21,924 nucleotides of DNA from a virus. The stretch is taken from IMG/VR virus record IMGVR_UViG_3300048925_000228, positions 1 to 21,924 of that record. One strand, given 5' to 3'. Position numbers and translations under genes: made by a program. Below the pieces are notes generated by a model. It was not told the DNA's origin, ran no database searches, and saw only the letters and a program-made list of their open reading frames with translations. This document shows, one piece after another, positions 7,231-15,454 of the stretch (positions are counted from its first letter, which is position 1; every line of letters begins with the position of its first letter).

Positions 7231-8124
7231 ATGATCATTACTTCGGGCACCTTGAGCGCGCTGTTTACTGCTTTCAAGGCCGAGTTTCAAAATGCGCAAT
7301 CGGCAACTCCAACTGACTGGAAGCGCATTGCAACGCTGGTGCCGTCTTCGTCTGCCAGTAATACCTATGGCTGGCTCGGTCAGTTTCCGACCTTTCGAGA
7401 GTGGATCGGTGACCGTGTTCTGAAGAACATGGAAGCGCACGGCTACGCCATCGCGAACAAAAAATTTGAGTCGTCCGTAGGCGTTCCCCGCGATGCTATC
7501 GAGGACGACGAGATCGGCGTTTATAAACCATTGTTCGCCGAGATGGGCCGAGCCTCCGAAGCGCATCCGGATGAACTGGTATTCGGGCTGCTGAAAGCGG
7601 GTCTGACAACCCTGTGCTACGACGGCCAGAACTTCTTCGACACCGACCATCCGGTCTACCCGCAAACCGACGGCACCGGTACAGCAGTCTCCGTCAGCAA
7701 CTATCAGGACGGCGAAGGCCCTGCCTGGTATCTGCTCGATGTCAGTCGTGCGATCAAGCCGATCATCTTCCAGGTTCGCCGCAACTATGCGCTCAAGGCC
7801 ATGACCAGCATGGATGACGAACAGGTCTTCATGCGCGACGAATACCGCTACGGCGTGGATGCTCGTGTAAATGCCGGTCTGGGCTTCTGGCAATTCGCCT
7901 ACTGCTCTAAAGCGCCATTGACCCCTGAAAACTACGCGGCCGCCCGCGCAGCCATGAAGAACTTCCGTGCAGACGGTGGGCGCCCGCTTGGCGTCAATCC
8001 GGGTCTCCTGGTTGTGCCTTCCCAACTGGAAGGCACGGCCCGAAAAATCCTGGTCAAGGACGCCGATGGTGGCAACGAATGGGCGGGCACCGCTGAAGTT
8101 CTGGCGCCGAGCTGGCTGGGATAA
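7231..8124 (+). CDS. Major capsid protein (Mu T-like, gp34)
   Basis: This is the main head subunit, presumably HK97-fold. The 297-aa sequence begins MIITSGTLSALFTAFKAEFQ and carries family blocks such as TFREWIGDR and NFFDTDHPV. AAAGGA (7217-7222) lies 8 nt before the ATG at 7231. An upstream in-frame ATG at 7222 overlaps that Shine-Dalgarno sequence and is rejected. The gene follows the protease/scaffold after a short spacer and is followed 9 nt later by the gp35-like gene with its own AAGGAGG. Confidence 0.94.
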   Translation: MIITSGTLSALFTAFKAEFQNAQSATPTDWKRIATLVPSSSASNTYGWLGQFPTFREWIGDRVLKNMEAHGYAIANKKFESSVGVPRDAIEDDEIGVYKPLFAEMGRASEAHPDELVFGLLKAGLTTLCYDGQNFFDTDHPVYPQTDGTGTAVSVSNYQDGEGPAWYLLDVSRAIKPIIFQVRRNYALKAMTSMDDEQVFMRDEYRYGVDARVNAGLGFWQFAYCSKAPLTPENYAAARAAMKNFRADGGRPLGVNPGLLVVPSQLEGTARKILVKDADGGNEWAGTAEVLAPSWLG

Positions 8125-8133
8125 GGAGGCGCC

Positions 8134-8625
8134 ATGACGATCGTTATCACTGCCAAGCGCGACGGTTTCCGTCGTGCCGGTATCGCGCACTCCAGCAAGC
8201 CAACCCCCTATGCCGACGACTTCTTCTCTGAAGAGCAGTTGAAGGCAATGCTCAAGGAGCCGCAATTGACCCTCGCTCATGTGGAGGATGGATTCGACCA
8301 GGTACAGGAGTCGTTCAATGAGCTCTCTGCACAAGCCGCGTTATCGGAAACGTCCAGCACCACACAAGATCCCCAGTCGCAAGCGCCTGAAACAGGATCT
8401 GCACCTGTTAACGATGGAGTGGGCGATGCCCTCACCGTCATCTCGACAGACGATCAGGGCGGCCCAGCGGCTGGCGGAAATGTCGGCGATCAGTTGGGGA
8501 ACATTGGTGCGGTAGTCAGCCCTGTGGTTATCCCGGCTGATGGCGGGAACGAGCCAGGTCAAGCCACAGACACTCAAGCCAAACCGGAAAAGCCGAAAGC
8601 CAAATCCAAGGATGGCGCCAAGTGA
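8134..8625 (+). CDS. Mu gp35-like head-associated protein
   Basis: The first ~50 residues form a small domain (RDGFRRAGIAHSS, then FFSEEQLKAML) of the HI1506/FluMu type that follows the capsid gene in Mu-like phages. The remaining two thirds are low complexity, rich in Gln, Ser, Gly, Pro and Asp, and end in a Lys-rich tail. The role is not established; decoration or connector functions have been suggested by position. AAGGAGG at 8123-8129 fixes the ATG. Its stop overlaps the next start (GTGA). At 163 aa, the disordered tail makes it longer than the folded core needs. Confidence 0.8.
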   Translation: MTIVITAKRDGFRRAGIAHSSKPTPYADDFFSEEQLKAMLKEPQLTLAHVEDGFDQVQESFNELSAQAALSETSSTTQDPQSQAPETGSAPVNDGVGDALTVISTDDQGGPAAGGNVGDQLGNIGAVVSPVVIPADGGNEPGQATDTQAKPEKPKAKSKDGAK

Positions 8626-9110
8626 ACATCGCACTCCCAAGCGCGGTTCAGTTGATGCACCGCTTCGGTGAGGAAGAAATCACCGTCGCGGCCGTCAAAC
8701 CACCGAGGGCGCCCATCGAGTCCAGCCTGTTGCTGGCGGCTGCCGAAGGCAAGCCGATGGATGACTGGAGCCCTGAGGACGTGGAAACGGCGGTGGATGC
8801 GCTGGCAAGGATTGCGGATGCCATCGGCCGTGCCCGAAGCGAGGTATCGTTCTACCTGCGCTTTCGCAAAGAGACCGAGGACGCGCCGGAGTGGGTCAAG
8901 GATGACTTGCCGGAGCTGGCCCGCTACCACCTTCAGGGAACTGCCGTAGAAGAGTCGGCAATGCGCCTGCGTTATCGCGACATCATCAAGCGCCTGGAAA
9001 AACTGGCAACTGAAGATGAAGCAAGGGGCGCATCCGAATCGGGTGACTCGGGTTTGCAGATTGCCCATCCGCCGCGCCTGTTTACTCGCAAATCCTTGGG
9101 GCGGTTGTGA
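8622..9110 (+). CDS. Head-tail connector protein, DUF1320 (Mu gp36-like)
   Basis: This is a 162-aa helical protein of the gp36 family, placed at the neck between portal and tail. It begins with a GTG that overlaps the previous stop, with AAGGA about 9 nt upstream. An N-terminal HRFGEEEITVAAV segment, a helix with DALARIADAIGRARSEVSFYL and a later ELARYHLQG..ESAMRLRYRD block match the family pattern. It carries an insertion-like Ala/Pro segment (residues ~25-50) and an extra C-terminal tail (HPPRLFTRKSLGRL). Function is by family and position. Confidence 0.85.
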   Translation: MNIALPSAVQLMHRFGEEEITVAAVKPPRAPIESSLLLAAAEGKPMDDWSPEDVETAVDALARIADAIGRARSEVSFYLRFRKETEDAPEWVKDDLPELARYHLQGTAVEESAMRLRYRDIIKRLEKLATEDEARGASESGDSGLQIAHPPRLFTRKSLGRL

Positions 9111-9661
9111 TGCTCGGGCCGCTAGAGGACGCGATTCTGGCTCGGCTGAAAGAGCTTCAAAAAGCCGTTCCACGTTTGCGCCTGGGCACCTACGGCGGAG
9201 AGCTGAGTGATCCGGATCTGCTCGTCACCCTGATATCCGGTGGCCCGTCGATCCTTATCACCACTCCCAAGATCGGCTTTAAGCAGAGATCAAATCGGCA
9301 CTACACCGCTGAGCTTGTATTTCGGCTGGTCATCTCCGCCGGGAATGAACGGCGGCTGCTCCCCAAGGGCGGCGATCCAGGAAGCTACTGGCTGTGGGAG
9401 ACCTGTCTCTCACTGCTGACCAACTGGCAGCACAAGGATGGTGGCTCGATGGTTCGACCTACCGAGTTCGCCAACCTGGTCAACGGCAAGTTTCAAACTC
9501 AGCACCTTTCGGTGCTGGGGCAATCATTCGCGCTTTCCCTTGATTGGGCTGTTCCGGAGCCAGATTGGCCGGAGCTGGAGCGTATCGCTATCGAGTACCA
9601 CGTACCGGCAAGTGATGCCGATGCGGTGGCCAACGACAACATCAAATTAAGGGACGCGTGA
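9110..9661 (+). CDS. DUF1834 protein (Mu gp37-like, probable tail terminator)
   Basis: This 183-aa member of the gp37 family has the opening LEDAILARLKEL. A beta-rich core follows (PSILITTPKIG, then YTAELVFRLVISAGNERRLL) and a C-terminal strand region (SFALSLDWAVPEPD). By position and family it probably caps the tail at the neck. The start is the ATG at 9110 overlapping the preceding stop (TGATG); GTG 9107 is the in-frame alternative. Its stop overlaps the next start in the same way, indicating coupled translation. Confidence 0.85.
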   Translation: MLGPLEDAILARLKELQKAVPRLRLGTYGGELSDPDLLVTLISGGPSILITTPKIGFKQRSNRHYTAELVFRLVISAGNERRLLPKGGDPGSYWLWETCLSLLTNWQHKDGGSMVRPTEFANLVNGKFQTQHLSVLGQSFALSLDWAVPEPDWPELERIAIEYHVPASDADAVANDNIKLRDA

Positions 9662-9855
9662 TGCACGTTATCGCCGCACCTGGTCATCGGGTGCCGAAAG
9701 AAGATGATCCTTACACCTACATCGAATCGGCCCCGGCCGAGGCCGTGGAGGTGCCCGACACTTCGTATTACCGCCGCCGTATCGCCAATGACGAGCTGCT
9801 GCTCGCCAAGAAGCGTGGTGGTGCCAAAGAAACAGCTAAAGGAATCGAGAAATGA
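9661..9855 (+). CDS. DUF2635 small protein (Mu gp38-like)
   Basis: A 64-aa protein with the family pattern: a short strand, the GHRVPKEDD segment, then VEVPDTSYYRRRIANDELL near the middle and a Lys-rich end. It is always found immediately before the sheath gene in Mu-like phages. Its role is unknown. AGGGA at 9650-9654 lies 6 nt before the ATG. It overlaps the neighbouring genes at both ends. Confidence 0.85.
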   Translation: MHVIAAPGHRVPKEDDPYTYIESAPAEAVEVPDTSYYRRRIANDELLLAKKRGGAKETAKGIEK

Positions 9856-10949
9856 TCGCCTTCGACACCATCCCGGCATCTATCCGAAAGCCTGGTGCCT
9901 ACTTCGAGTTCAACACGTCTTTGGCCGTGCGGAACCTGCCGACCAACAAACAGAGCATTTGCCTGATCGTGCCGCTGGGCGTCGATCCGGAACTGGCGGC
10001 ACATATACCGACGCCTGTTTACAGCGCGGACGAGGCCAGGAGCTTGACCAATAGTGCCGTTGCCGAAGAAATGGTTGCAGCGGTCATCAAATCGTATCGC
10101 TATGCGTCTCTGTCCATCGTAGGGGTTGTTGTCGAGGGTGACGCAGAGCCGAATATCGCAGCTGCGCTGGATGCAACTGCTGCGGGCAAGTTCACTATCC
10201 TGGTGCCAGCGTGGTACAGCCAAACGGCAATGACCGCGCTTCGAACGCACATCCAGACCTACACCGACTCCATCGAGCAGCAAAGCATTATCGGTGTGGG
10301 CGCACTGACCACCACGCTGTCTGCTGCGACCACACTGGCTGGTTCGCTCAACTCCGGCGCGATCAGTCTGGCTGTTCTGCCCGGTACTGCATCCAGTGCG
10401 CGCCAGGTCGCATGCGCTTACGCAGCAAAGATTGCCTCCGAGGAAGATCCGGCGCGCCCGCTAAATACACTGGAACTGAACGGCATCCAGATTCCGCCAA
10501 TCACCAAGCGCCTCGGCCGGACTGAGCAAGAAACCGCGTTGGCCAACGGCGTCACACCGCTGGAAGTTGGTCCGGGTGATGTGGTGCAGATTGTCCGTGC
10601 GGTCTCGACCTATACCAAAGCGGCGTCCGGAGCGACGGATGTTTCGCTACTCGACCTGACCACCATGCGCTCTCTGTATTTCATCCGTGAAGCGTGCCGT
10701 GAGCGCGTCCGCCTGCGCTTCCCGCGCTCGAAACTATCGAACAAGACGCCTGCCGCTGTGCGGGGCGAACTGCTCGATGTCCTGAAGAAGTTGGAAGAAC
10801 TGGAGATTGTTGAGGAGGTTGACGCCAATGCGGATGGCCTGATCGTTGAGCGCTCGCTCCAGGACGTCAATCGTTTGAATGCGGCGATTCCCGCCGATGT
10901 CGTCAACGGCCTGCATGTGTTCGCCGGCCGAATTGATCTGCTTTTGTAA
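9852..10949 (+). CDS. Tail sheath protein (Mu L-like, gp39)
   Basis: The contractile sheath polymerises around the tube and drives DNA injection. The 365-aa protein begins IAFDTIPASIRKPGAYFEFN, the typical sheath N-terminus that links neighbouring subunits. It carries the core block TKRLGRTEQETALANGVTPL and ends in a C-terminal arm (NGLHVFAGRIDLLL). It is shorter than Mu L (about 495 aa), so the variable surface domain is probably reduced. The ATG overlaps the preceding stop (ATGA), and AAAGGA lies about 9 nt upstream. Confidence 0.92.
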   Translation: MIAFDTIPASIRKPGAYFEFNTSLAVRNLPTNKQSICLIVPLGVDPELAAHIPTPVYSADEARSLTNSAVAEEMVAAVIKSYRYASLSIVGVVVEGDAEPNIAAALDATAAGKFTILVPAWYSQTAMTALRTHIQTYTDSIEQQSIIGVGALTTTLSAATTLAGSLNSGAISLAVLPGTASSARQVACAYAAKIASEEDPARPLNTLELNGIQIPPITKRLGRTEQETALANGVTPLEVGPGDVVQIVRAVSTYTKAASGATDVSLLDLTTMRSLYFIREACRERVRLRFPRSKLSNKTPAAVRGELLDVLKKLEELEIVEEVDANADGLIVERSLQDVNRLNAAIPADVVNGLHVFAGRIDLLL

Positions 10950-10961
10950 GGGGTGACTTAG

Positions 10962-11333
10962 ATGTCTGATAACTATGTGGGGCAGATCGTACTGGAGATC
11001 AACGGCACCGATTACGAGGTGGCCAGCGTTGAGCCAAGCCTCAAAACGGGTCGCAAGGTCGTCAAGACAATGAATCGTACCGGCCGCGCAACGGGCACAG
11101 CCAAGGGGATCGAAGAACACGAGTTGAAAATCTCTGTCCCGATTCCGAAGTCAGGCGAACCCGATTGGCGGGCACTGATGGATGCCAAGTTGACCATCTA
11201 TCCGCAGGACGGCGGCAGCAAGCGTCAGACTTGGACAGGGTGTTCGCTGATGGAGATGGGCAGCAAGTACCAGGTTGAAGGCGAAGCAACCCGCGACCTG
11301 ACCATTGCAGCCCTCAACTACTACACGGAATAA
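10962..11333 (+). CDS. Tail tube protein (Mu M-like, gp40)
   Basis: This protein forms the inner tail tube through which DNA passes. The 123-aa sequence shows the family features GQIVLEINGTDYEVASVEP at the start, a central RATGTAKGIEEHELKISVPIP strand pair, and WTGCSLMEMG near the end. AGGGGTGA lies about 8 nt before the ATG. It sits in the normal place between sheath and tail chaperone genes. Confidence 0.92.
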   Translation: MSDNYVGQIVLEINGTDYEVASVEPSLKTGRKVVKTMNRTGRATGTAKGIEEHELKISVPIPKSGEPDWRALMDAKLTIYPQDGGSKRQTWTGCSLMEMGSKYQVEGEATRDLTIAALNYYTE

Positions 11334-11336
11334 ATC

Positions 11337-11723
11337 ATGACCGAGCAAACCAACAAGCAATGGGAAGGCCTGACCATCGGCGGTGAATTGCAAATCGGCG
11401 TGTATTACGCCGGTACGCGTCACAAGTCGTTCACGCTACGCACACCCGTCACCGGAGATCTGATCGGTGCACAGGAACTCTTTCCCCATGGCCCAATGCA
11501 ACTTATCACCGTGGACGTCTATCGCCGTCAGCTCCTTTCCCTGGGCGATATTCCAGCCGATGCGCTGACTACGGATCTGCTGCGTGATGCGCTGACCGAA
11601 AGCGATCTGGGCCTGATCGCCGACGCGGATGCAGCGCTGGAAAAAAAGCTTATGCCGCCGAGCGCGGCATCACCGACTGGCGACGCATTGAGCATGGACT
11701 TGTCCGAGCCGGTTACCGCTTAG
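11337..11723 (+). CDS. Tail assembly chaperone, unshifted product (Mu gp41-like)
   Basis: This is the short form of the chaperone pair that binds the tape measure protein during tail assembly. The 128-aa zero-frame product starts with a beta-rich segment (EGLTIGGELQIGVYY) followed by helices (TTDLLRDALTESDLGLIADA). Codons GAA AAA AAG at 11640-11648 contain a canonical A AAA AAG slippery heptamer. Part of the ribosomes should shift back one base there and make a longer product. The zero-frame end (about 24 residues after the slip site) is Ser/Pro/Thr-rich and looks unstructured, as expected for an overlap region. Confidence 0.9.
   Translation: MTEQTNKQWEGLTIGGELQIGVYYAGTRHKSFTLRTPVTGDLIGAQELFPHGPMQLITVDVYRRQLLSLGDIPADALTTDLLRDALTESDLGLIADADAALEKKLMPPSAASPTGDALSMDLSEPVTA
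11642..11668 (+). promoter_or_regulatory. Programmed -1 ribosomal frameshift signal
   Basis: The heptamer A AAA AAG occupies 11642-11648 in the right phase for the chaperone reading frame. Five bases later a GCCGC/GCGGC stem (11654-11658 with 11664-11668, 5-nt loop) can act as a stimulator. This motif is the most efficient known -1 slippery site in E. coli. The frame entered is open to 11848. Confidence 0.85.
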
Positions 11724-11848
11724 ACGAAATCCGGCAGATGACTCGGCCTGAAATTGATGCCCGTATTGATTTGATAGTGGGCAAGCCGACGACTACGACG
11801 CGGTACGTCAGTAAACGACAACGTAAAAAGTTGCCTCCCCCCAAGTAA
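11648..11848 (+). CDS. Frameshift extension of the tail assembly chaperone
   Basis: This frame has no credible start of its own. It is read after a -1 slip at 11642-11648, joining 104 residues of the chaperone to 66 more for a fusion of about 170 aa. The added part contains a helical domain (WRRIEHGLVRAGYRLDEIRQ, then RPEIDARIDLIV) and a very basic tail ending KRQRKKLPPPK. It fills what would otherwise be a 177-bp gap between the chaperone and tape measure genes. This is the gpG-T type arrangement known in lambda and reported as a frameshift in P2 and Mu. The shift here is inferred from sequence. Confidence 0.82.
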   Translation, partial: AYAAERGITDWRRIEHGLVRAGYRLDEIRQMTRPEIDARIDLIVGKPTTTTRYVSKRQRKKLPPPK

Positions 11849-11851
11849 TAC

Positions 11852-11877
11852 AAGGCTCGATATCGGGCCTTTCTTGT
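11852..11877 (+). terminator. Terminator-like hairpin before the tape measure gene
   Basis: AAGGCTCGAT (11852-11861) pairs with ATCGGGCCTT (11862-11871) with one G-U pair, giving a GC-rich stem. A T-rich run TTTCTTGT follows. It starts 4 nt after the frameshift-product stop and lies 27 nt before the tape measure start codon. It could be an attenuator that lowers tape measure expression relative to the tube and chaperone genes, or a remnant. Confidence 0.55.
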
Positions 11878-11903
11878 ATCTGTAAGACGCTCAGGAGTGT
11901 TTG

Positions 11904-14132
11904 ATGAGTTCAGATCTGCGCGTTGCGCTTCGCTTTCAAGCCCATTCGGGAAACAGTCGCCGTGAGATCGAGCAGATCAACCGCGACCTGCGCAAGGCTG
12001 GTAAGGAAGGCGCGAAGTCCCTCGCCGACGAAAGTTGGAAGGCTGGAACGGCCATTACCAAAGTCGGCCAAGCTGGCGCAACGAGTTACCAGGTCATCCG
12101 CAATTCGATGCGTGAAACCGCTAAAGCAGGTTCGCAAACCCGTCTTGAGGTCAGCAAAACCAAAGAAGAACTGAAGAAAATGGCCGACGCCGGTCGTAAG
12201 GCTGCGCGGGACATCAAGGCCAACGCTACAAGCGCGGATCGTCAAGGCGTCCAGCCACTGCGCCAGAGCGTCGAACGGACAGAGTCTGCTTTCCGCCGTC
12301 TGGCACAGAACGGCGGCCGAAATCTGCTTGCACTCAAGACCGTCGCCGCTGGTGTCCGCCAGGAATTCGACCGTATTAAGTCCTTGGGCACTAGCGCCCA
12401 AGGGCAGTTAGCCGGGTTGGGCGTTGGTGTAGGTGTCGTGGCAGGCTTGAGCGGAAGTGCTCGCCTGGATCGTCAGTTGATCCGTACCAAGCAAACCGCT
12501 GATATGTCTCCAGCCGAGAAAGACGACTGGAAGAAAGAAGGGTTCAGGATTGCCAAGGATTACGGGTTAAGTCGCGAGAGTGTCGACAGCGGATTCAACA
12601 CCCTGATTGCTTCCGGCGTTAAATACGATCCGGCCAAAAAGACAGCCGACGCCATCGGTCAAGCCTCAACTGTTACCGGTGCGGATTCGGCCGTTCTGGG
12701 TAAAGCTGTAGTCGCGGCCGCCAGCGCCTTCAACATCGATTTGAACGAGGGTAACGCAGCGCTTGAGCTGTTGCAGAAGATGACCGTTGCCGGTCGTCTG
12801 GGAAATGCGGAGCTAGAAAACCTTTCTGACCTGTTTCCGAAAATCGGTGGTGTTGCTTCCGCTGCCGGTATGTCCATAGAGCAAGCTCTGGCTTTTACCG
12901 AAGCTCTTTCAAAAGTTGAGTTACAACCTGATCGCCTTGGAACACTGGCCGAATCAACGTTACGTGTGTTCAGTAATAAGCAATACCGCGATCAGATTAC
13001 GAAATCGAGCGGTGTAGGTTTCTTTAATAAAGATGGCAGTTCTAAAAATCCTGTCGCTGTTTTCGAAGAGTTGAAACGAAAGTACAACGCTATGAAAACC
13101 GATGCTGAGCGAGCCAAGTTTATGGGCATCGTTTTTAAGGGTATGGATCAGGACACCGTACGCGGCATGCGCAGCATGTTGACCGGTGATCGGCTGGACG
13201 ACTTCCGTAACGGCACTGCCGAGCTTAAGAAGGCAGAGCCGGTTTTTACTAATGACCTGAAAGAAAACACTCAAAGTGCAAGCGGCACAGCTGCACGAAT
13301 GAAGGCAACTTTGGGCGAAGCCATTGACCGGATGGCAACACCAATCAATAAAAGCTTTGCCGATATGGGCAGTTATCTGCTCGATGATCTGAACCTGTCC
13401 GGTGAGCAAATGCTATTGGGTGGTGCCGCCCTGGGCGTCGGTGGCTATTACGCGGGCCGTGGTGCCAAAGCGGGCGCAGGGGCTTTGCTGAATAAGGTAA
13501 TGGGTGGCCCTGAAACACTGAAGAACATTGCTGTGGGCAAAGTTCTGGAAGAAGCAACAGGCGTAACTTCAGTGTTCGTAACCAATTGGCCCAGCAACAT
13601 GCAATCCGGTGCAGGAATACCAGATTTGCCAGATGGTTCCTCAAAACCCGGCAAGGGCAAGCCTGGCGGCTTTCTCGCGCCCTGGCTTGGACCTGTCGCA
13701 CTTGCGGCAAGTGCCACACAACTGGCCGGAGCCAGCTCTAGCACCGACGAAGGTCGGTTGAGGGATGCCCAGCGGAGCGTGCTCCTGGACGACGGCCAGC
13801 GTACCTACCAAACCGCTTTCTACCGCAACCGAATCGACCTTGCAGCCAATAACCCAGACCAGTCCTCCGATTGGCTGTCAGCCCAAGCCCAGCGGCTGGC
13901 ACATCAGCAAACGGGTATGACGGCGGCGGGTCTGCCGATTGACGGTGCGAACCAATGGGCAGCCGGTATTGCGAATCGAGCGGTTGCCGCTGGTACAGAT
14001 CCTTCGGCTGCTGAAGCACGATTGCAAAAGCTGGTGGCTCAACCATTGGTCATCGATCTGCGCTTGGACTCTCACATGCTCCAGGCAGAGCTAGAACGCA
14101 GAACTGACGTTCAAATGAGGCGCGGACAATGA
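11904..14132 (+). CDS. Tape measure protein (Mu gp42-like)
   Basis: This 742-aa protein sets tail length and is ejected with DNA. The N-terminal ~160 residues are charged and coiled-coil rich (RREIEQINRDLRKAGKE). A Gly/Val-rich hydrophobic segment follows at about 169-184, then the conserved TP901-type core containing SGVKYDPAKKTADAIGQAS and LSDLFPKIGGVASAAGMS. A second hydrophobic stretch lies near 503-525 (MLLGGAALGVGGYYAGRG). CAGGAG lies about 6 nt before the ATG at 11904; the upstream TTG at 11901 is rejected. By the usual scaling of about 0.15 nm per residue the tail would be roughly 110 nm. The end overlaps the next start (ATGA). Confidence 0.92.
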   Translation: MSSDLRVALRFQAHSGNSRREIEQINRDLRKAGKEGAKSLADESWKAGTAITKVGQAGATSYQVIRNSMRETAKAGSQTRLEVSKTKEELKKMADAGRKAARDIKANATSADRQGVQPLRQSVERTESAFRRLAQNGGRNLLALKTVAAGVRQEFDRIKSLGTSAQGQLAGLGVGVGVVAGLSGSARLDRQLIRTKQTADMSPAEKDDWKKEGFRIAKDYGLSRESVDSGFNTLIASGVKYDPAKKTADAIGQASTVTGADSAVLGKAVVAAASAFNIDLNEGNAALELLQKMTVAGRLGNAELENLSDLFPKIGGVASAAGMSIEQALAFTEALSKVELQPDRLGTLAESTLRVFSNKQYRDQITKSSGVGFFNKDGSSKNPVAVFEELKRKYNAMKTDAERAKFMGIVFKGMDQDTVRGMRSMLTGDRLDDFRNGTAELKKAEPVFTNDLKENTQSASGTAARMKATLGEAIDRMATPINKSFADMGSYLLDDLNLSGEQMLLGGAALGVGGYYAGRGAKAGAGALLNKVMGGPETLKNIAVGKVLEEATGVTSVFVTNWPSNMQSGAGIPDLPDGSSKPGKGKPGGFLAPWLGPVALAASATQLAGASSSTDEGRLRDAQRSVLLDDGQRTYQTAFYRNRIDLAANNPDQSSDWLSAQAQRLAHQQTGMTAAGLPIDGANQWAAGIANRAVAAGTDPSAAEARLQKLVAQPLVIDLRLDSHMLQAELERRTDVQMRRGQ

Positions 14133-15454
14133 GCTGGTCAGAAACGTTATTGGATGCGTCGTTTCGCGGCGTACCAATTCAAGTCGTAGAGGAGAGTCTC
14201 CAGTGGCAGCGCTCGCTGGCCGAGCATGGGACGCCCTTCAAAAACGGTGACAGCGTGCGGGATCTTGGGCGCGGCGCTCGACGCTTCCCGATGCAGTTGG
14301 TGGTGTTCGGGGTCAACTACGAGATTGAGCTACAGAATCTGCTTGCAACGTTGGAAGTGCTCGGTTCTGGCGAGTTGATCCATCCGATTTATGGCAGCGT
14401 CAGCGTCGTTCCGCACAGTCTGGACGTGAAGCATCACGCCGATGCGCCGGACTCGGCAACGGTTAGCCTGGTATTTGTGGAGGACACTCCGGATCTGCCG
14501 TTCTTTGCCCGTCAATTTGAGTTCATCGACGTTGCTGTAACCGAAGAGGAAGACCAATACACCTGGCAGGACGGTGTTTTTGATTTGTTCGGACGCATCG
14601 ATTCCCTGGTCAGTGAGATTCAATCTTGGATCGGTGGCGGTTGGGTTGGCCTCATTGAAAAGGCGCTGGGCTTACCGGGTATTTTCTTGCGCGTACAACA
14701 ACTGCGCTCACAGATCCTCGGAGTGGTGTCCGGCGTCGCATCCATGGCGAGAAACCCGTCCGCCGCATTCGATCCCTTGGTTGATCTATTCCGCACTCCA
14801 AGCCAGATCCGAAGCGCCATTCAGGGCACGACGCCCAGCAAATCGAGCGAGCTTCTATCCATGTCGGGCGTTCCAGCGAGCATTCCGGGTGGCGACAGCC
14901 TGACCACGGAAGCGGCGCGAGCTGGTAACGCGTTCCTGATCAGCGCCCGACAGGGTGTTGCGCCTGATGCAGATCTTTTGCCCGACGGAATGCCGTCTGA
15001 TCCGGTCGCAGCCGCAGGGTTCGCGTTAGTCGTGCTGGTCATCACCGAGCTGGCTCTCTCGCATGCGCAAGCCGTGGCTATCGTCATCGAGGACGAAGGT
15101 AAAAAGCCGACGCTCAGCCCTACGGAGCTGGAGGGTTTGGTGAACCTGGTGCGGTCATTGGTGCAGTCCTCAATCCTGCTTCAGCGACGACTGTATGACG
15201 TTGAATTGGCGCGGCCGATCATTGAAGGACTGCGTAACACCGCCGCCATGATCCAGTCCAGGGCGCGCCAGGTCATTTTGCAGAGCCCGCCAATGATCGA
15301 GCGTACCGTCGAGTCCCCCGCGAGTCTGCGTCTGCTCGCCCATCGCTGGTACGGAGCGCACGCGAGATCCGCCGAGCTGCTTCGACTGAATCCGGGGCTG
15401 AACGCCCCTCACAACATCCCGGCCGGAAAGGTGCTGCGTGCTTATGCCGAATAA
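14129..15454 (+). CDS. DNA circularization / baseplate protein (Mu N-like, gp43)
   Basis: The N-terminal ~130 residues match the Mu N family (ETLLDASFRGVPIQVVEESL, then the GRGARRFPMQLVVFG block). A long helical middle follows. The last ~45 residues (LAHRWYGAHARSAELLRLNP, then IPAGKVLRAYAE) resemble a LysM-like fold of the tail protein X type, which in tails joins tube and hub. The family name comes from a proposed role in circularising Mu DNA; a tail/baseplate role is now favoured by position. It is 441 aa, overlaps the tape measure stop by 4 nt, and has GAGG about 8 nt before the ATG. Confidence 0.88.
   Translation: MSWSETLLDASFRGVPIQVVEESLQWQRSLAEHGTPFKNGDSVRDLGRGARRFPMQLVVFGVNYEIELQNLLATLEVLGSGELIHPIYGSVSVVPHSLDVKHHADAPDSATVSLVFVEDTPDLPFFARQFEFIDVAVTEEEDQYTWQDGVFDLFGRIDSLVSEIQSWIGGGWVGLIEKALGLPGIFLRVQQLRSQILGVVSGVASMARNPSAAFDPLVDLFRTPSQIRSAIQGTTPSKSSELLSMSGVPASIPGGDSLTTEAARAGNAFLISARQGVAPDADLLPDGMPSDPVAAAGFALVVLVITELALSHAQAVAIVIEDEGKKPTLSPTELEGLVNLVRSLVQSSILLQRRLYDVELARPIIEGLRNTAAMIQSRARQVILQSPPMIERTVESPASLRLLAHRWYGAHARSAELLRLNPGLNAPHNIPAGKVLRAYAE

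Noticed and set aside
7213-8334. Long 373-aa minus-strand ORF opposite the capsid gene
   Set aside because: It is fully antisense to the well-supported capsid and gp35-like genes, has no recognisable family features, and arises from GC-rich codon bias.
8574-9173. 199-aa minus-strand ORF
   Set aside because: It is antisense to gp36, whose frame matches the expected family and operon overlaps.
11724-11848. Separate small gene between chaperone and tape measure
   Set aside because: No start codon with a Shine-Dalgarno sequence serves this frame. The in-phase A AAA AAG site explains it better as a frameshift extension.
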